Positions 1-12,944 are shown, counted from the stretch's first letter. The stretch is DNA of 64,000 nucleotides from Planoprotostelium fungivorum (GCA_003024175.1 MDYQ01000119.1:1-64000), one strand, 5' to 3'. Program-made: numbers and translations. The notes: a model not told the origin generated them from the sequence alone.

Positions 1-147
1 ATTTAATGCCCTGTAGCTGATTTTATATAGTCCCATGATTTCTTTTTTAGTTGTTAATTTGTTTAACAACTATGGGATCAATCTGTGACCATAAGTGCAG
101 AATCTAACCTAAGACTACTCTGCTGACAGCAGATGTAGCTAGTCAAT

Positions 148-3100
148 ATGATTACACATTCTTACCAGACACATGGTTTTCTAAGTTTGTGTCAATTTGA
201 GGATGGAACAACAATAGATAAAACATATTTATTCCCTGCAGATCATGCCATTAAAATATCATCTATAAAACACATCAGTGATCTTAACAACACTCTACAA
301 TTGTGGATACAAAATTCTTTTACTGCTGATGATTCTGTACCTGATACCAAACACAGAGTACATGAATTCATCACCTTCAAGCTTAAGCTGGCTAAATCTC
401 AACAAGGTGGGTGCATAGGATATACAGTAGATTCAGGTCTTAAAAACAAAAGGTATCTGAAGAATCCTGATCTCAAAGACAACCTCTGCTTTTGGAGGTG
501 CATTACTATTGCATTGTATGAATCTTCTTGCCAAGGAATACAACAGGCTAATAGTAAACAGTAGAGAGAAAAAGCTATTGCTTTAAGGGATCAATACTTT
601 GCACAATGTGGTCAAAACACTTGGTACAGAGCTTGTCAGACCCCTATTTCTAGCTTATGATTTTGAATGTATTTTGAAGAAGATTAAAAATAATGAAGTA
701 AAACAAAAGGCTACCTATACACATAGCCATGAACCTATAGGAGTAGTGATGCTTGCAGGTGGGTGCTTAGCTGATCAAGCAAGGGACCTTGAATATGAAT
801 ACTGTGGGCCAGATGCAGGTAGACACTTTGTAGATCATTTAAACACAATACATGATACACTGACAGGCTTACTAAAGACATACTTCTGGAAGCATCACAA
901 TAAGCAAATGGCTGTTATAGAATCCCAGAAATGCAGCTGCCAATACACTCTGCAACATAGGCCATGGTGTAAAGAGACCACCCCAACAGATCAACCATGC
1001 AGATGTGGTCACTGTAGACAACACAAGAAAGGTTGTAAATATATTGTCACCAAATGTTTAATCATGAAGGAATACCTGTCAATACCCATACTAGGCTTTA
1101 ATAGTGGAAAGTATGATTTAACATTCATAATCACTCATATGCAGAAATATGATGTCTCACCCCCTATAACAAAGACAAACTCCTACATGAAGCTAGAATA
1201 TGGAGCTTATGCTTTTCTTGATGCTCATAATTATGTGCCCTGTAAAAGACATCCAAAAGGAGTTGTTTCCCTATGAATGGTTTGATACCTTAGATAAGCT
1301 CTCAGAAACATCTTTGCTACCAATTGAATGTTTTTGTAACAAACTTAAGAATACTCTGCCTTCAGAGGCTGAATATGGGCATGCTGTGAATATCTGGAAA
1401 GAGAAGCAATTTGCATCATTTTGAGAATATATGATGTATTACTGCAGATGTGATGTGGAATTGTTACTACAGGGCACAGCAAACTATAGATCTCTGCTGA
1501 TGACAAAGAACAATATGGAGCTGCTGAATTATGTCAGTGTAGCACAGATTAGTTATCAGAATATCCTCAAAAAATTATCTAAAGCATGATCTGAGAACAA
1601 TACCTAGTCAGAAAATGTACAGTCTTATATCAGACAGCATATATGGAGGCAGATGTGAGGTATTCAAGGGACATGCTGAAGAGTCAGATGGTGTGATTAT
1701 GGGGCTAGATGAGAACAATCTTTATGGTTGGGCTATGATGCAAAAGCTTATATATGGTAGTATGACTCTGCTTACAGATAGAGCATACTGTACAGATCTA
1801 ATGGATGTATTGAAGAATATCAGCAAGCAACAACAACAGCTTTCCTACAACCAAAGGTATATGTATGGTGTTATACACAAACTTGGACAACTGCAAGATC
1901 CATACTGTTTCACTGGGTTTGTCAGATGCAGTTTGTACTACACACAGGAGCAGAGAGAGCTCACAAAGAACTTTCCACCTCTGGCAGAAAAAGTACAACT
2001 AGATGAATCTGTACAAGTATCAGGCTATATGGATTATCTCAAGACACAACTAAAACCCAAACACAACAAGACCACCTTGCAGACAGAGAAGCTCATGTAC
2101 AATTTGTTCCCAAAAGCACAACTATTGTATCTATTCAGAGACCTTGAAATATCTACTAGAGAATAATCTGTGCTGTATCAATGACAGATATGAGGTGATT
2201 GAACAGCCCATAGACTATGTACTGAAGGATTATGTAGAGGATATGACTGCTAACAGGCAAAAGGCAGAAGATGGAATCTTTCAGGTAAGCAGACATCAGA
2301 TGACAATTTGGTCACAAAAAGCAGTTCTGAAAAGAAATTATTCAAGCTTATGGTCAACAGTGGTTTTAGAAAGATGCTGCAATCAGATGATAAATACAAC
2401 AAATCATTGCTAATACATTCTCCTGAGTCCTTTATGAAGCAGACTATAGGTAGGACAATAACAGACTGGAGTATCATGAGACATGCAGATAAACAACACA
2501 AAGGACTGATAGAAGTCAGACTACAGAAAGACAAGTGTAATATGAAGAGTGCAAAGCATGTAGGGTCAGCTATTTTATCATGGAGCAAAGTGTTAATGTT
2601 AGACTTTGTATGCAATTGTTTGTACCAGCATTATGACAAAACAGAGGTGGATCTCCTGTATACAGACACAGATAGCATATACATGCAGGCTAAAGTATCC
2701 AGCTATGAAGAATTCAAACAGAGATTTCCTGATCATTTACAAAAGCTCCATTTTGCTGCAACAGGTGATATAACCCCAGGGAAGATGAAGCTGGAATGTG
2801 AACTGAAAGAAGCTATCTTTGTGAAGCCTAAAACATACAGTTATGTGAAGAAGGATGGCAAAGAGGATGTTAGAAATAAAGGAGTGGTGTTAAGCCAGAA
2901 CAAAGAGATATTGATATTTGACAGTTATAAGAGAGCAGTGTTCTCAGACGACCTGATCATGGCAAAGAACACTCTGATTAGAAAAACAACACATAATGAT
3001 ACACTGTCTATGAATACAATGACAGTCACCAAGGCAGCTTTAGATGGATGGTATGATAAGAGAATAATGATAGACAACATTCACACTGTACCATTTGGGT

Positions 3101-3387
3101 TATACAGTAAACAGTTCAGTGAAGAGGATGTGATGAATAGGATTATGAAGAATTTGGCAGCAAGAGTCAATATTGGGCTTAGTCAGCTAAAGACATACCT
3201 TATGTGCACTCAGGATCAGCTGAAGGCACACCTGGCATCTCAATTTTATTCAGGTATGAGTTTGATGAATTATGGTGTGTTGTGGAACCTAGATCACACT
3301 ATCCCTGTATCATTCATTTGCCAAAGACAACCTAAAGGCTCTTTGTCATTATTCCAATATTCAGCCTATGCTGGTGGCAGAGAATAG
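148..3387 (+). mobile_element. Fossil protein-primed family B DNA polymerase, Polinton/Maverick-like
   Basis: Remnant of a protein-primed DNA polymerase B of the kind carried by Polintons/Mavericks and related virus-like elements. Its parts are recognisable in order: an N-terminal region with the FWRC-type segment typical of this family, a 3'-5' exonuclease-like part in the left third, and a polymerase part in the right third with the YTDTDS palm motif near 2,660-2,680. The stretch is visibly AT-richer than the host genes and shows no introns, which fits an inserted element. It is broken, with about five interruptions of the reading frame, yet protein-level similarity is still clear, so I infer a moderately young insertion. 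No integrase, capsid or protease part and no terminal repeats were recognised; the left side may continue outside the window. Family assignment could equally be a related linear-plasmid or adintovirus-like polymerase. Confidence 0.8.
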
Positions 3388-3653
3388 CAGCAAATGTGCA
3401 GATGTTGGTCTTCCAAAGGGAATGTGAACAAAGATATTTTGAATCTAAAAAACAGAAAAGAAAAAATTTCTTTTGAGCTCAAAGCGGGTAAATTACAGTC
3501 ATTTTTTTACCCGATACGTAAACACTGCGGGTAATAAGTAATATTTTAATCGACTCCCGATTGCAAAACCACACTTTGCAGACAGTCTTTAATATTCTCC
3601 TTTGAAATAAAATGTCTCATAAATTCATTCTTTAATCAGTTGGTAATTATGTT

Positions 3654-3990
3654 TCACTTCAGGTATTTTTCGATTGCGTAGCTCGCCAATGCTACCGTAA
3701 GTCCGGCGAGTATAGGCTGTGCTGCCTTGTTCGCCACCAACGAAATTGCAGTCCTGGTCTTTTCCAAGAACGTCATCCTCTCGTATCTCCTCTCTTCGCG
3801 TCGGACGGCCTCTCTGCGCGCCCTTTCCAGCTGAGTCTCCTGTATACGAAACGCTCGTTCTTCGATAGTCTCCAGAGGGTTTCCCAATCATATTCCCTCC
3901 TCGTACTACTCGTATCCCTCGTGGTCCTCTTCGTTTTCAGTCAGAGCGCTGAGAACTAAAATATCTTAACTCACCATTCTGGGCAGCCAT
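3654..3990 (-). CDS. Small charged protein with C-terminal hydrophobic segment
   Basis: Unrecognised protein of about 74 residues in two exons. The first exon (3990-3975) encodes MAAQN; a GTGAGT intron of about 115 nt joins it in frame to 3859-3654. The body is strongly charged and helical, rich in Arg/Glu (for example RREAVRREERRYERM), followed by a C-terminal stretch of about 20 mostly hydrophobic residues (QPILAGLTVALASYAIEKYL) ending in Lys. That layout suggests a small tail-anchored membrane protein, possibly mitochondrial, but this is inference only. An alternative second-frame reading of the same DNA exists but looks less protein-like. The AT-rich tract at about 4,025-4,085 lies just upstream and probably holds its promoter. 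Confidence 0.5.
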
Positions 3991-4136
3991 AGCAGCTGCA
4001 ACAGCCGCATTAATTGTCTGTGTAATCTATATTTTATCAGAACATATTTATTATTATATATAAAATATATAATTTGTTAAATGTCCGTAAAGAAATTTTC
4101 TTATGAGTCATGTGACCGCAGCCGAAACGACCCCTC

Positions 4137-4437
4137 TCAGCCGCTTATACGCGAGCTAGAGCCTGAGAGGCCTGTAGAGCCCCATAGAGGCCCTGGAGAC
4201 ACCGCGACGAGAATATAGAGAATAAAAAGAGAATAAAGATCGAGACGTACCGGCGGGGGCGGCTGTGTTCAGGATCTCCTTGATGTCCTTGACGAGGGTG
4301 GCATCAACAACCACAGCCGATAATATGTTGCCAGTGTTAGCCGAAGCGTCTATCTTATCACCGATTTTAACTTTTTCGGCAGTAGAGAGTTCAGCAAATC
4401 CATTGATGCGATTCTTGAGGGCCGTGAAATCAGTCAT
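4137..4437 (-). CDS. Small hypothetical protein, Ala/Val-rich with Gly/Ser tail
   Basis: Unrecognised protein of about 80 residues. The first exon starts MTDFTALKNRINGF and runs to about 4,253, where a GTACGT donor follows the residues TAAPAG. Splicing to an acceptor near 4,200 gives a short Gly/Ser-rich tail that stops at 4,137; reading through instead gives 93 residues ending near 4,156. No signal peptide or membrane segment is seen. The sequence looks like a small helical soluble protein (LVKDIKEIL). It sits head to tail with the small gene below it. Function is not assignable from sequence alone. Confidence 0.5.
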
Positions 4438-4501
4438 TCTGAAATAGTGAGTACGATGAACGTGAAATATGATCTGATACCATCATCCAAAGACCGAGAG
4501 G

Positions 4502-4813
4502 TCAAGCATTCGACTTGATGGTTGTGAAATTACCTTGGAGATATTTGAGGTGGCGGTGTTTGGCGATGATCTGTTCGATAATCAGAAATGTAAACACACC
4601 AACGCTATAGCAGGCGTCTAATTTTTGGATGAGGCGTATATTATCACCTTGTAGATGCTTGGAATGTTTTCCACTGCGAATGGACGGTGGACGATACGAC
4701 TCGAAACCTGAAATGAACGTCTTTCGTTTGTTATCAACTGTATCTGTATATATATCCTGTTGTAGCCGGTTCGAAAATTCGGAACAGATGCACATCCGAT
4801 TCATCGCAATCAT
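4502..4813 (-). CDS. Hypothetical ~100-residue protein overlapping the U2SURP promoter
   Basis: Open reading frame of about 103 codons from an ATG at 4,813. The C-terminal half (LQGDNIRLIQKLDACYSV, then a hydrophobic VFTFLIIEQII segment) looks like a real helical protein, resembling small histone-fold or coiled-coil adaptor proteins in texture, but I cannot name the family. A possible short intron (acceptor TTCATTTCAG near 4,708) could replace part of the N-terminus. Its ATG lies only about 10 bases from the divergent U2SURP start, so either the true start is further inside or the two transcripts overlap. Treat as tentative. Confidence 0.4.
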   Translation of the reverse strand: MIAMNRMCICSEFSNRLQQDIYTDTVDNKRKTFISGFESYRPPSIRSGKHSKHLQGDNIRLIQKLDACYSVGVFTFLIIEQIIAKHRHLKYLQGNFTTIKSNA

Positions 4814-4823
4814 TTCCTCCAAA

Positions 4824-6950
4824 CATGAGCACCAGACCGAATACAGGCCCTCTTCAACCTCCTATCGACGACGAAGACAAAGAAATACGTATACCATATG
4901 GACTAGATCCTAACTCTCTGCAACCGTCGTCACTCAACGTGGGTGATATTTCTTAAAAGAGGACTGACCCTCCAGGCATTAACAGAGGAGAAGCTCAAAG
5001 CATTCTCTTTGGGAATCAAGAAGAAATCGCCATTCCAAAAGCATAAAGAGGAGGTCGAAGCGAAGAAAAAGGTACAACATTAGATGTGTATTAGGTTGAT
5101 CACTCATGTAGAGGAACGAAGATGATGCTGCTAGGGTACTAGACGAATTCATGCGTGATTTTAGTGGAGGAAATACCACACAACAGACGTTCATCAGAGG
5201 AGAAACGATGAACAACTCTGTGATCACAGAGAGCTCGGGAGATAGAGAATACGTCATGGCGAAACCTACGTCCAGTCTTCCGCAGACCAAAAAAGAGGGA
5301 CCACTACCAATAGTGTCGAATCCAATCAAAGAAGACCCACAAGCTGCTGCCAAGAAGAAAAAGTGCGTCATTCAATATGAAGCGAGGTTAAACGGCCTCA
5401 GATCGATCGACGAATTGAAGCAGGAACTGCAGAAGAAGCAAGAGACAATGAAGCAGAATAAGAAGCCTGTAATGAAATTCGGAAATGGTTTCATCAACAA
5501 ACCACCCGGAGCCACTGGCTTCTCTTCTACTCCCCCATCCACAAGTAACGAATCTGTCATCACCCTCGACATCACTGATGACTAGCAGAGATCACTCCTC
5601 TCGTGGAAGAAAAGTCCCAGCCGGCTGAGCCCGTTGAAATTGTGCAGCATGAGGTCAAGCAGCACACGGAGCCTGTTCGGCCAGACGGGCCTCAGCCCAT
5701 CGTTCTGACACCATCCCACAATGACGTACAGTTATGGGCGAGGAGAATTGTGGAGGGCGTGCCACACATCGAGGTTCAGATACCCACGGATCTTCAGATC
5801 CTTGCAAACATCAATGCATTGGCCGCCTTTGTTGTTAGAGAGGGATTTCAATTCGAGGTGATGATCAACATCATTTTATCCACTGCATCATCATTGTTAC
5901 GTCAACATCTTATTTCGTGTCATTATGACCAACTGTGATAGAAAGTGATCATGGACAAAGAGAAGAAAGATCCAAATGGAGCTTATTCGTTCTTGTTCCA
6001 TCCGGGTGACCTCCACAACTATTACCGATGGAGGATCTATGCTCTGCTCTCAGGTGGGCATCAAATGAACATCACGTGGATCACACAACAAAGGTGACAA
6101 CGACGATGGTTGGAGGGAAGCTCCATTCAAGATGTATACAGAGGGCCCTCTGTGGATGCCACCGGTGGGAGCACATCCATCGTTGACATCTCACCTCACA
6201 CGCACGATAGAAATTTCCTTCCCGTGCGAGCCATAGCCCACCAGTGAGGAAGAGAAAGTTTCAGAATGGATGGTACTAAAGGATACAGCCACCGAAGAAG
6301 AAGAAACAGACACACAAGAGGTGAGAAGGGAGTGTAACTCGGATTGACAAAGTAGTGGATTTGAGAGGGACTTTGATGACATTCTGAACAAATTAACGAC
6401 GGAGAGGGAGAGCATCAAGCAGGCCATGGGATTCGCTCTAGATCACTCTCATCACTCCGAAATCGTGAGACACATCCTGTGGACGTCCATGAACAACGAC
6501 AGATTGTGGATATGATCGTCACGGCTCTGTGTGAAGACAACATCCTCTCGGACAAAGTGACGATCGGTGGATTCGAAGACTGAAGAGACACAGATCTCCA
6601 AGTTATTCTTGTTGTCAGACATTCTACACAACTGCAGTGCACCCGTACCCAAGGCATCGACGTACCGGTCAAAGTGAGCAAATTGGATGACCGACAGCAA
6701 ATATTCCATTCTCAACTTGGCTCAGTGCAGAAGGAAGACTGTCTGAGATCTTCCAGAGCCTGGCAGAATCGCATAGGAACATTCAGGGTAGAATAACGGC
6801 CGAAAACCTCAAGGTGAAGTATAGAGAAAGTCCGTACTGACTCTACGATAGGAGCTGGTGATGAAAGTGATCAGGCTGTGGTCTGACTGGGCGATCTATC
6901 CCAATCACTTCATGGATGAATTGGGAGAATTGTTTATGAAGAAGCCATAA
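4824..6950 (+). CDS. U2SURP: U2 snRNP-associated SURP protein (SR140) lacking the RRM
   Basis: Homologue of U2SURP/SR140, a nuclear protein of the U2 snRNP and 17S spliceosomal complex. Exons from ATG 4,824 give an N-terminal KLKAFSLGIKKK motif that matches the family hallmark KLKAFSIGKM, then a VLDEFMRDF/TFIRGETM block that also aligns with human U2SURP. Next come a SURP module around 5,700-6,060 (VQIPTDLQILANI, FVVREG, NYYRWRIYALL) and a CID-like domain at about 6,350-6,950 (LFLLSDILHNCSAP, IQGRITAENLK, WSDWAIYPNHF). The introns are short; one around 5,542-5,585 joins the linker to the SURP part. The RRM that lies between the N-terminal block and SURP in animals is absent, and the protein stops directly after the CID, so there is no RS-rich tail. 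Stop TAA at 6,948. Confidence 0.85.
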
Positions 6951-7346
6951 GTATTTATTTGGATTCTGTATCAGTATAACATTGACAGTATCACCTTCGA
7001 TATGTGTTCCTCCGTCGATGATGGGTATGAGGTCGTTTATCTACATCCTGCCAACAGTCCGCGCTACCACTCACAGTTGAGACATATGTATACTCCTGCT
7101 CCTTGTTGATCTTGTGTTTGGAAGATGGCGGAGGTGAGATGTTCAGCGACTATTCAGCATGATTGAATGACGCTTGTCCGTGGCTGAGAGTTGGTCTCCC
7201 CGATTATATAGTCTTCCCCCGTCTCTACTCTCGTCCCTTCGGGTCCATCTTCCAAAATAAATACTGGATTTAAAATTGGCTTGTCAAGTTGGAACTACAC
7301 CACGGGTTGAACTGTATCATCGCAGATCTTCTAGAAGACACAAAAC
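6951..7346. other. Intergenic interval, U2SURP to MED12
   Basis: About 400 bases without a gene I can support. The minus strand carries a TATATAA-like stretch and a few short open pieces with splice-like signals, including one reading PIIDGGTHIEGDTV, but no start, stop and splice set agree. The 3' end of U2SURP and the MED12 promoter must lie here. Confidence 0.4.
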
Positions 7347-10300
7347 ATGAGCCAGCGGAGTATGTCCGCCGCCCATCGCGGTGAGAAACCTTTCAAAAGC
7401 CTTCTGATGATCACCAGGACGACCTCCCCCTTCATCACAGCCACGCACACCGGTCAGGAGACCGAATGGAAATGCACAGTCTATGGAAGATTCCTCTGCT
7501 GATTTTCTTCATAATCAATTGGTGAGATCACTCGTCTTGATATGTTGTTGTATTTACTGCAACACGATCAATAAAACACGAAAATCCTTCATCCGAAGGA
7601 TACTGAAGACGTTCAGCACAATAATTTTCCTGCATCCATCTACACACCACCTGGGATGAGGATAACAGAGCCAGAGAAATACGTTCTCCTGGCCCCCACT
7701 GACAAGAAGAAGATGAACGACAGATTGGGACCTCCCGAATTCTGGCCCATTACAGCCGCCTCCGGTGAAGAAGATTTGACGGCCAAGGCGATCAGCGAAG
7801 GATTCATCGAGCCGGTCGCTCTAGAAGATGAGTCTGGAACCATGAGGTGCATCTTTTCCGTTGACGTGCACTCACCGGGACAGAACTAAATTTGTACATT
7901 TTGACCTGGGAAATATGAAGGGGAAACTCCTACAGGGGGTGAAAGAGATCGAATGGAAGAAGACAAGTTCGATGCGGAGAGAGCCGAAAGGTGAGAGTAA
8001 CAATGAGGAATAAGGAATCATGGACTCAGCCGTTCTCAATGGTATACCTAAGAAGAGCCGATTTCCCACGTTGCAACCCTGTAACAAGGAGTTCTCTGAG
8101 AAGTGGATCAAAGGGTTGGCCAGTTCGGAGCCCCTTCACAAATTATCCAACAAAGTTCCCCATGGGTGAATGATTCTCCTGTGTTCAGTCCTTCATCTCT
8201 TTTCGATGCGATCCCTTCTGTTTTATACTAGAGATACATCTCACGACGATTCGAGGCACGTCTGACGGATGAATCAGATTCAAAGGAGACGTTTTACTCC
8301 GAACTCTGATGAGGGAGAGCGTACCCATCATTCGGGCCACGTGGTTCATCAAGATCATTCTGTTGAATAACAATCAGAAGGTGAGAGGAGAGAACGAGCG
8401 TGTCAGTTGAAGGTGATCCGCAGAAAGACACGGATGCACAGTTGGAATGGACGAACAATCTGGTTCAATTCCTGCTGCAAGAGATGAACGGAGTCATCAA
8501 GCATCAGAAGAGCTACAACGCAGAGGACACGGAAGAGGGCATACAGAACTACCACCAGACGATGATGAAGATGAGACAGGACATGGAATACATCATCAAA
8601 TTGATCCTTTGGAACTACCAAGAGGGATTGCTGAACAATGAATCCCTCTTGTCCAAGCTGGTCGATGTCTTTGGAGAGTGCAACAACTTGGAGCAGTTGG
8701 GTCTGGTATCTTCCATGATGCCGGACTACCTCCCGGACCTCTGCAAATCCCATCGGAATCTAGCACGGAGATTGGTCACTTACACCACGGAGAAATGGCT
8801 CCAAGTGAGAAAATCCCGCACGCTCCTCTGACCTCCGCAGATCACCCAGCACATGACGAACGCCGTGAAGAGTGAGACCGTGGGCTCTACATTAACACCT
8901 TTCGTTCGACAGGTGAGACCCGCGATGCGTCGATGATGATGACGTGAGTCAGGTGTGCAGCTGCCTGCAGAACACGTTGAGGTACATCCTCATGGATAGC
9001 CCGGATCACATCGCATGCATGGATGGAAAGACACTGAATCACATCTTCTCCATCACGAAACCCAACCCGGAAGATACGACGGAGCCCGGAATGAAGTTGA
9101 CGGTGAGCGAGCAGGACATAATTCATCGGGTGAGTGAGAGGGCAAGAGAGAGGATGACATTTTCAGGGCGTATACCGTGAGGGGTGGGAGCACCAGTGTA
9201 GATTGGTGGAGGAGTCTCACGAGACACACCACTGCCTGACAGAATACGCTCCAATCGATTTGCAGCTGTACACTTGTATCGATGAACTGGACCAGATCTC
9301 ACACACAGGCTCTCACTCCCTGCAATACGAGGATCTCGATTCACAGGTGAGACGACAGACACAATTCATCACTAAGTGATACAGATATCATCCATATTGA
9401 GCCAATTGAAACCCCTTCTGGTACCTGTACAAAACGAGAAGGGAAACACACAGATCACACCGACAGAGGTGAAGTGTTACACACATCTCCGGTGTGGTTC
9501 TGATGGATTGAACTATGTATAGAGATTGGTATCGTTCGTATGTGAATGGGGTACGAATAAGGAGAGAGTGAAGCACACGTACCGAAGATATCTCTGCGTG
9601 AGATTATTACGGGAGATCGCGAAGCAACAGAATGGAGTGGAAGAGGGAGAGAACAATGGAGTGGGGCCACCGGTGCTGCAGAAGGTAAGGAGGAGGTAAA
9701 GAGGAAAGCGGAGATATTGATGAGAGCAGTATCTGTATCACTACTTGGAACAAGTGGGGCAGGAGAGAGAGGAAGTGATGCAGTTATTCACACAGTTAAT
9801 CCAAGAAGAGAAGATGTTCTCACACGATCAATACGCCAGGACCTTGATCTCAACAGGAGCGTTGAATAAGATGAGATCACAAGGAGCAGACAGTTCCTCT
9901 CACTCTTATTTCTTGGTTCACCTCCCCGTGTCCTTTCATCCAGAGCAATCGTCACACACTCTCCACGAGAAAAATCAACGAAAAGCAGCTCTCAGAATGG
10001 CAGGAATGCCAGACAGAGAGGTGGAGTGTGAAGACATTCATTATTTAAACCTCACAGAATTCCGCCGTGAACGTCATCATCCATCAACTGCTATCCATAG
10101 TGGGAGACACATCTCAGACGATAAGTTATGACCACTACCAAGTGATCGAGCAGGTGTCTTCCCTGAAGGAGTATGAGAGGAGTCAGATCGTACACAGTCT
10201 CATCGCCTTCTGTCACAAGATCGAGTGAGAAGAATATTGTTGCTTGCGATTGATTGAATCCAGTCTGAGCGTCGTCCACATGCAGTTCGTGACGGATCTA

Positions 10301-12925
10301 TTGGAGAGGTGAATACGAAACAGGACGATGACTGAGAGTTAGCAGATGCGGAAAGATCAGCGAGCTGTATGAATTTGCATCACATAGATTGACGAGAGGT
10401 GGAGGAGAGACAGAGACAATATGCATCGGTATCTTGAGGAAGTATCGTCAGCTCATCCAACTGTACTCGGAAGATCTTCTCCTCTCGATCGTTCGTTCTC
10501 TCGATGAGAGGTGCCTCTTTGTGATCATCTACCCACGAGGTGACAGACGCAGGTGCCAACAGGCTGGATACAATGGACACATTTCGAGGTGCTCGAGCTA
10601 TCTGCAGAAGAAGGCATCAGGTGGGAGCATCAGAAAGAAGGATCTGAAGACAGCACAGAGAAAGAACAGAGGGGAACGACGATCAGCGAAGTGCAGTTGA
10701 TCATAGCGGGGGAGATCTCACGTTTGGACGTGAGCAAGGAATTGAGCAACACTCTACAGATGAAGAGTTCAGATCCACCCGAGGGAACGATGAGCAAGCT
10801 GATGGACTATCAGATGAACAGGTGAGCACGATCATCAGATTGTATCGAAGAGAGACCGATTCCGTGCAGTCAAGGATCAGATGGAGAGTTGATCGTCAGT
10901 TTGATCCAATCTGTGATGATGGCAGATGAGGTGAGAGATGTCAGAGGAGATGGAGTTTTGAGACGTATAGAATCTGGTGACACAGTTTCTTCATCGATAT
11001 AGAGGGGCGGTGTTGCAGTGGAACGAACAGATGATAGACGTCATATTCAAGTTACTGGAGCGAGGATCGTTCACCGTAGATCAACTGTCCCTCTGGGCTA
11101 TCTCCATCTCCTCTTCTCCATCGGTAATTTTACCATTCCATTTCGTCCCATACATGCAATTTACAACATCGACAGTCGTTCGATCATTGCGGCCGATTTT
11201 TGAACATGATGTTCGAGGAAGAGAGGAAGAGGAATAGTGATTACATATCAAAATCAACCGGAGAGCAACAGAGGGAAGTGATCACATGGATAGTGAGATG
11301 GGTGACCAGTCAGACCGACGAGAACTCTCTCTCTATTCTCAATCAGCCCAGGTGCGCCTGCCATCGGTTGATCGATAGTTGACATGAACAGAGTGAAAGA
11401 AATGTTACAGAACAACACAGACATGGTGCACCAGCACATAACTTCCACCACAGTCACACCGAGGGTGAGACTGTGATTCTACACAGAAGACTGATGAGAA
11501 TAGATACAGGAAGCGCTCCTTTATTCCTTGGATGGTTGCAAGAAGACAATCGAGGACATCATCACCTCCGCTTCACTCTGGAGTGTACATTCCTCTCACC
11601 TCCATCTCCTACTCACGGTCAGTCCATCATCATCTCATCTGAATCTCACTTGTGTCATCATCATTGATGGACACACTTCAACGATGTCATCTGAAGAGAG
11701 AGCAGATAGGAAGTACAAAGATGGAAGAAGTGACTGATCGAATTGCCAAGAGAGTGATGGAAGTGTTGGGGAAAGGGGAAGTGATGGCCCAAGAGAAAGA
11801 GAGTAAGACGAGAGGGCAAGATCGAATGATGGAGAAGAGTGCTCTCTACTGCAAGCTCTTCAGCCTTCTATCGGAAGAGTTCCGGAATTCGTTGATCAGA
11901 TCGTTCATCTCCATTTTGTCTGATCCCAGATTGCACACCACCTACCTGATGGATCACCTTCAGGGCACACAGAGGTAGATAGTCGAATCGACCTCTCCTG
12001 ACCTACCCAGTGAGAGTGTGGCAGAGGGCAGAGGAAAAGAGTACGACACAGCCACCGTTCATTTCCTCTCCTCTCTGCTCTCCATCACTCCCTCCGATCT
12101 GAGGACCGAGTTCATCTTGTCCCTCGTCTCTCAATTGGAATCCGTCGCCAAGCAGGTGTGTACTCTCTCCCCTCCGCTATTGAAACATACAGACTCTAAA
12201 CACTCCGGTCATGCATCAGTGGATCAACACCAGGTGATTCGACTTGGAGGCGACGTAGAGCTCACGGAAGCAGGTTACTGCTGCTGTCTCCCGTCGTTCC
12301 ACTCATACGGAGGGACCCCAACACCTTCGGACTGGAGAGGATCAGCAGCTCTCTCCTCTCCATCTCCTGCACTCTCATACAGCAGGGACATTTGTCCTCC
12401 AACCTCGTCGTCTCTCTCTTGGAGGTCGGTTCAGTTCTAGTCTCCATCCCACATGCATTCCTGTTTCTTCTCGGTTGCTCTCTGACATGGACAGGTATTG
12501 ATTGGTGATGTGGAGGGTGGTAGCAAGAACGGTGGCGAGGCACTGAGAGACAAACTGCGGGTGAGTCAAAGAGGAGACGGATTGTTCTGAGTGGAAGCAG
12601 AACCAGATGAAGGCAGAAGAGGTAAGTCCTGCCGTCACGTCGCGCATCGAGCAGAGTCTGCCATCGCTGTCTATCCAACACACCCAACCCAATTCCCTCC
12701 TCCCCGTCAACACACTCTTGGCTGGAAGGAAGAGAGTCATCGAAGACACTCTGTCCCTTCTCGAGGATTTCCCCGACGCTCCCCTCTCACCTTCCATGTT
12801 CGCCGGTGCTGTGAGTTTCCTTATTCACTTCCTCTTCCCTCCTGACGTTGTAGGTCAAATTGGAGAGGTGTGAATTGACCTACGCCTCGCAGCTGTTCTC
12901 TCTGAAGAGGCAGAGACAGGAATAG
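7347..12925 (+). CDS. MED12: Mediator complex subunit 12
   Basis: Subunit of the Mediator CDK8 kinase module, which links transcription factors to RNA polymerase II in the nucleus. The gene has many small introns. Exon 1 starts MSQRSMSAAHR with a Pro-rich segment. The family N-terminus follows at about 7,660-7,830: RLGPPEFWPITA...EEDLTAKAISEGF matches animal MED12 RLGPPDVYP...EDELTALNVKQGF, the region that activates CDK8/cyclin C. Middle exons keep LCEWA-region texture: NNESLLSKLVDVFGE near 8,640, FSHDQYARTLISTG near 9,815 (animal FSHNMYTCTLISRG), and HLPVSFHPEQS near 9,920 (animal THFPIPQEES). C-terminal exons are helical and end KRQRQE, stop 12,923-12,925. No Gln-rich PQL tail is present. 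The stop lies only 19 bases from the stop of the convergent bL28m gene. Confidence 0.85.
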
Positions 12926-12944
12926 ATTTCTAAAGATTCGTTTA

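Noticed and set aside
6951-7346. E1-like or other minus-strand gene from the PIIDGGTHIEGDTV fragment
   Set aside because: A single short fragment, with no consistent start, splice or further domain.
7656-7889. Separate small gene beginning at ATG 7,656
   Set aside because: It continues in phase from the upstream exons of MED12 (acceptor before HNNFPASIYTPPG) and carries the MED12 N-terminal signature.
12262-12797. Minus-strand frames of about 140 codons within MED12
   Set aside because: Arg/Ser-rich antisense of MED12 coding exons, no start or splice context.
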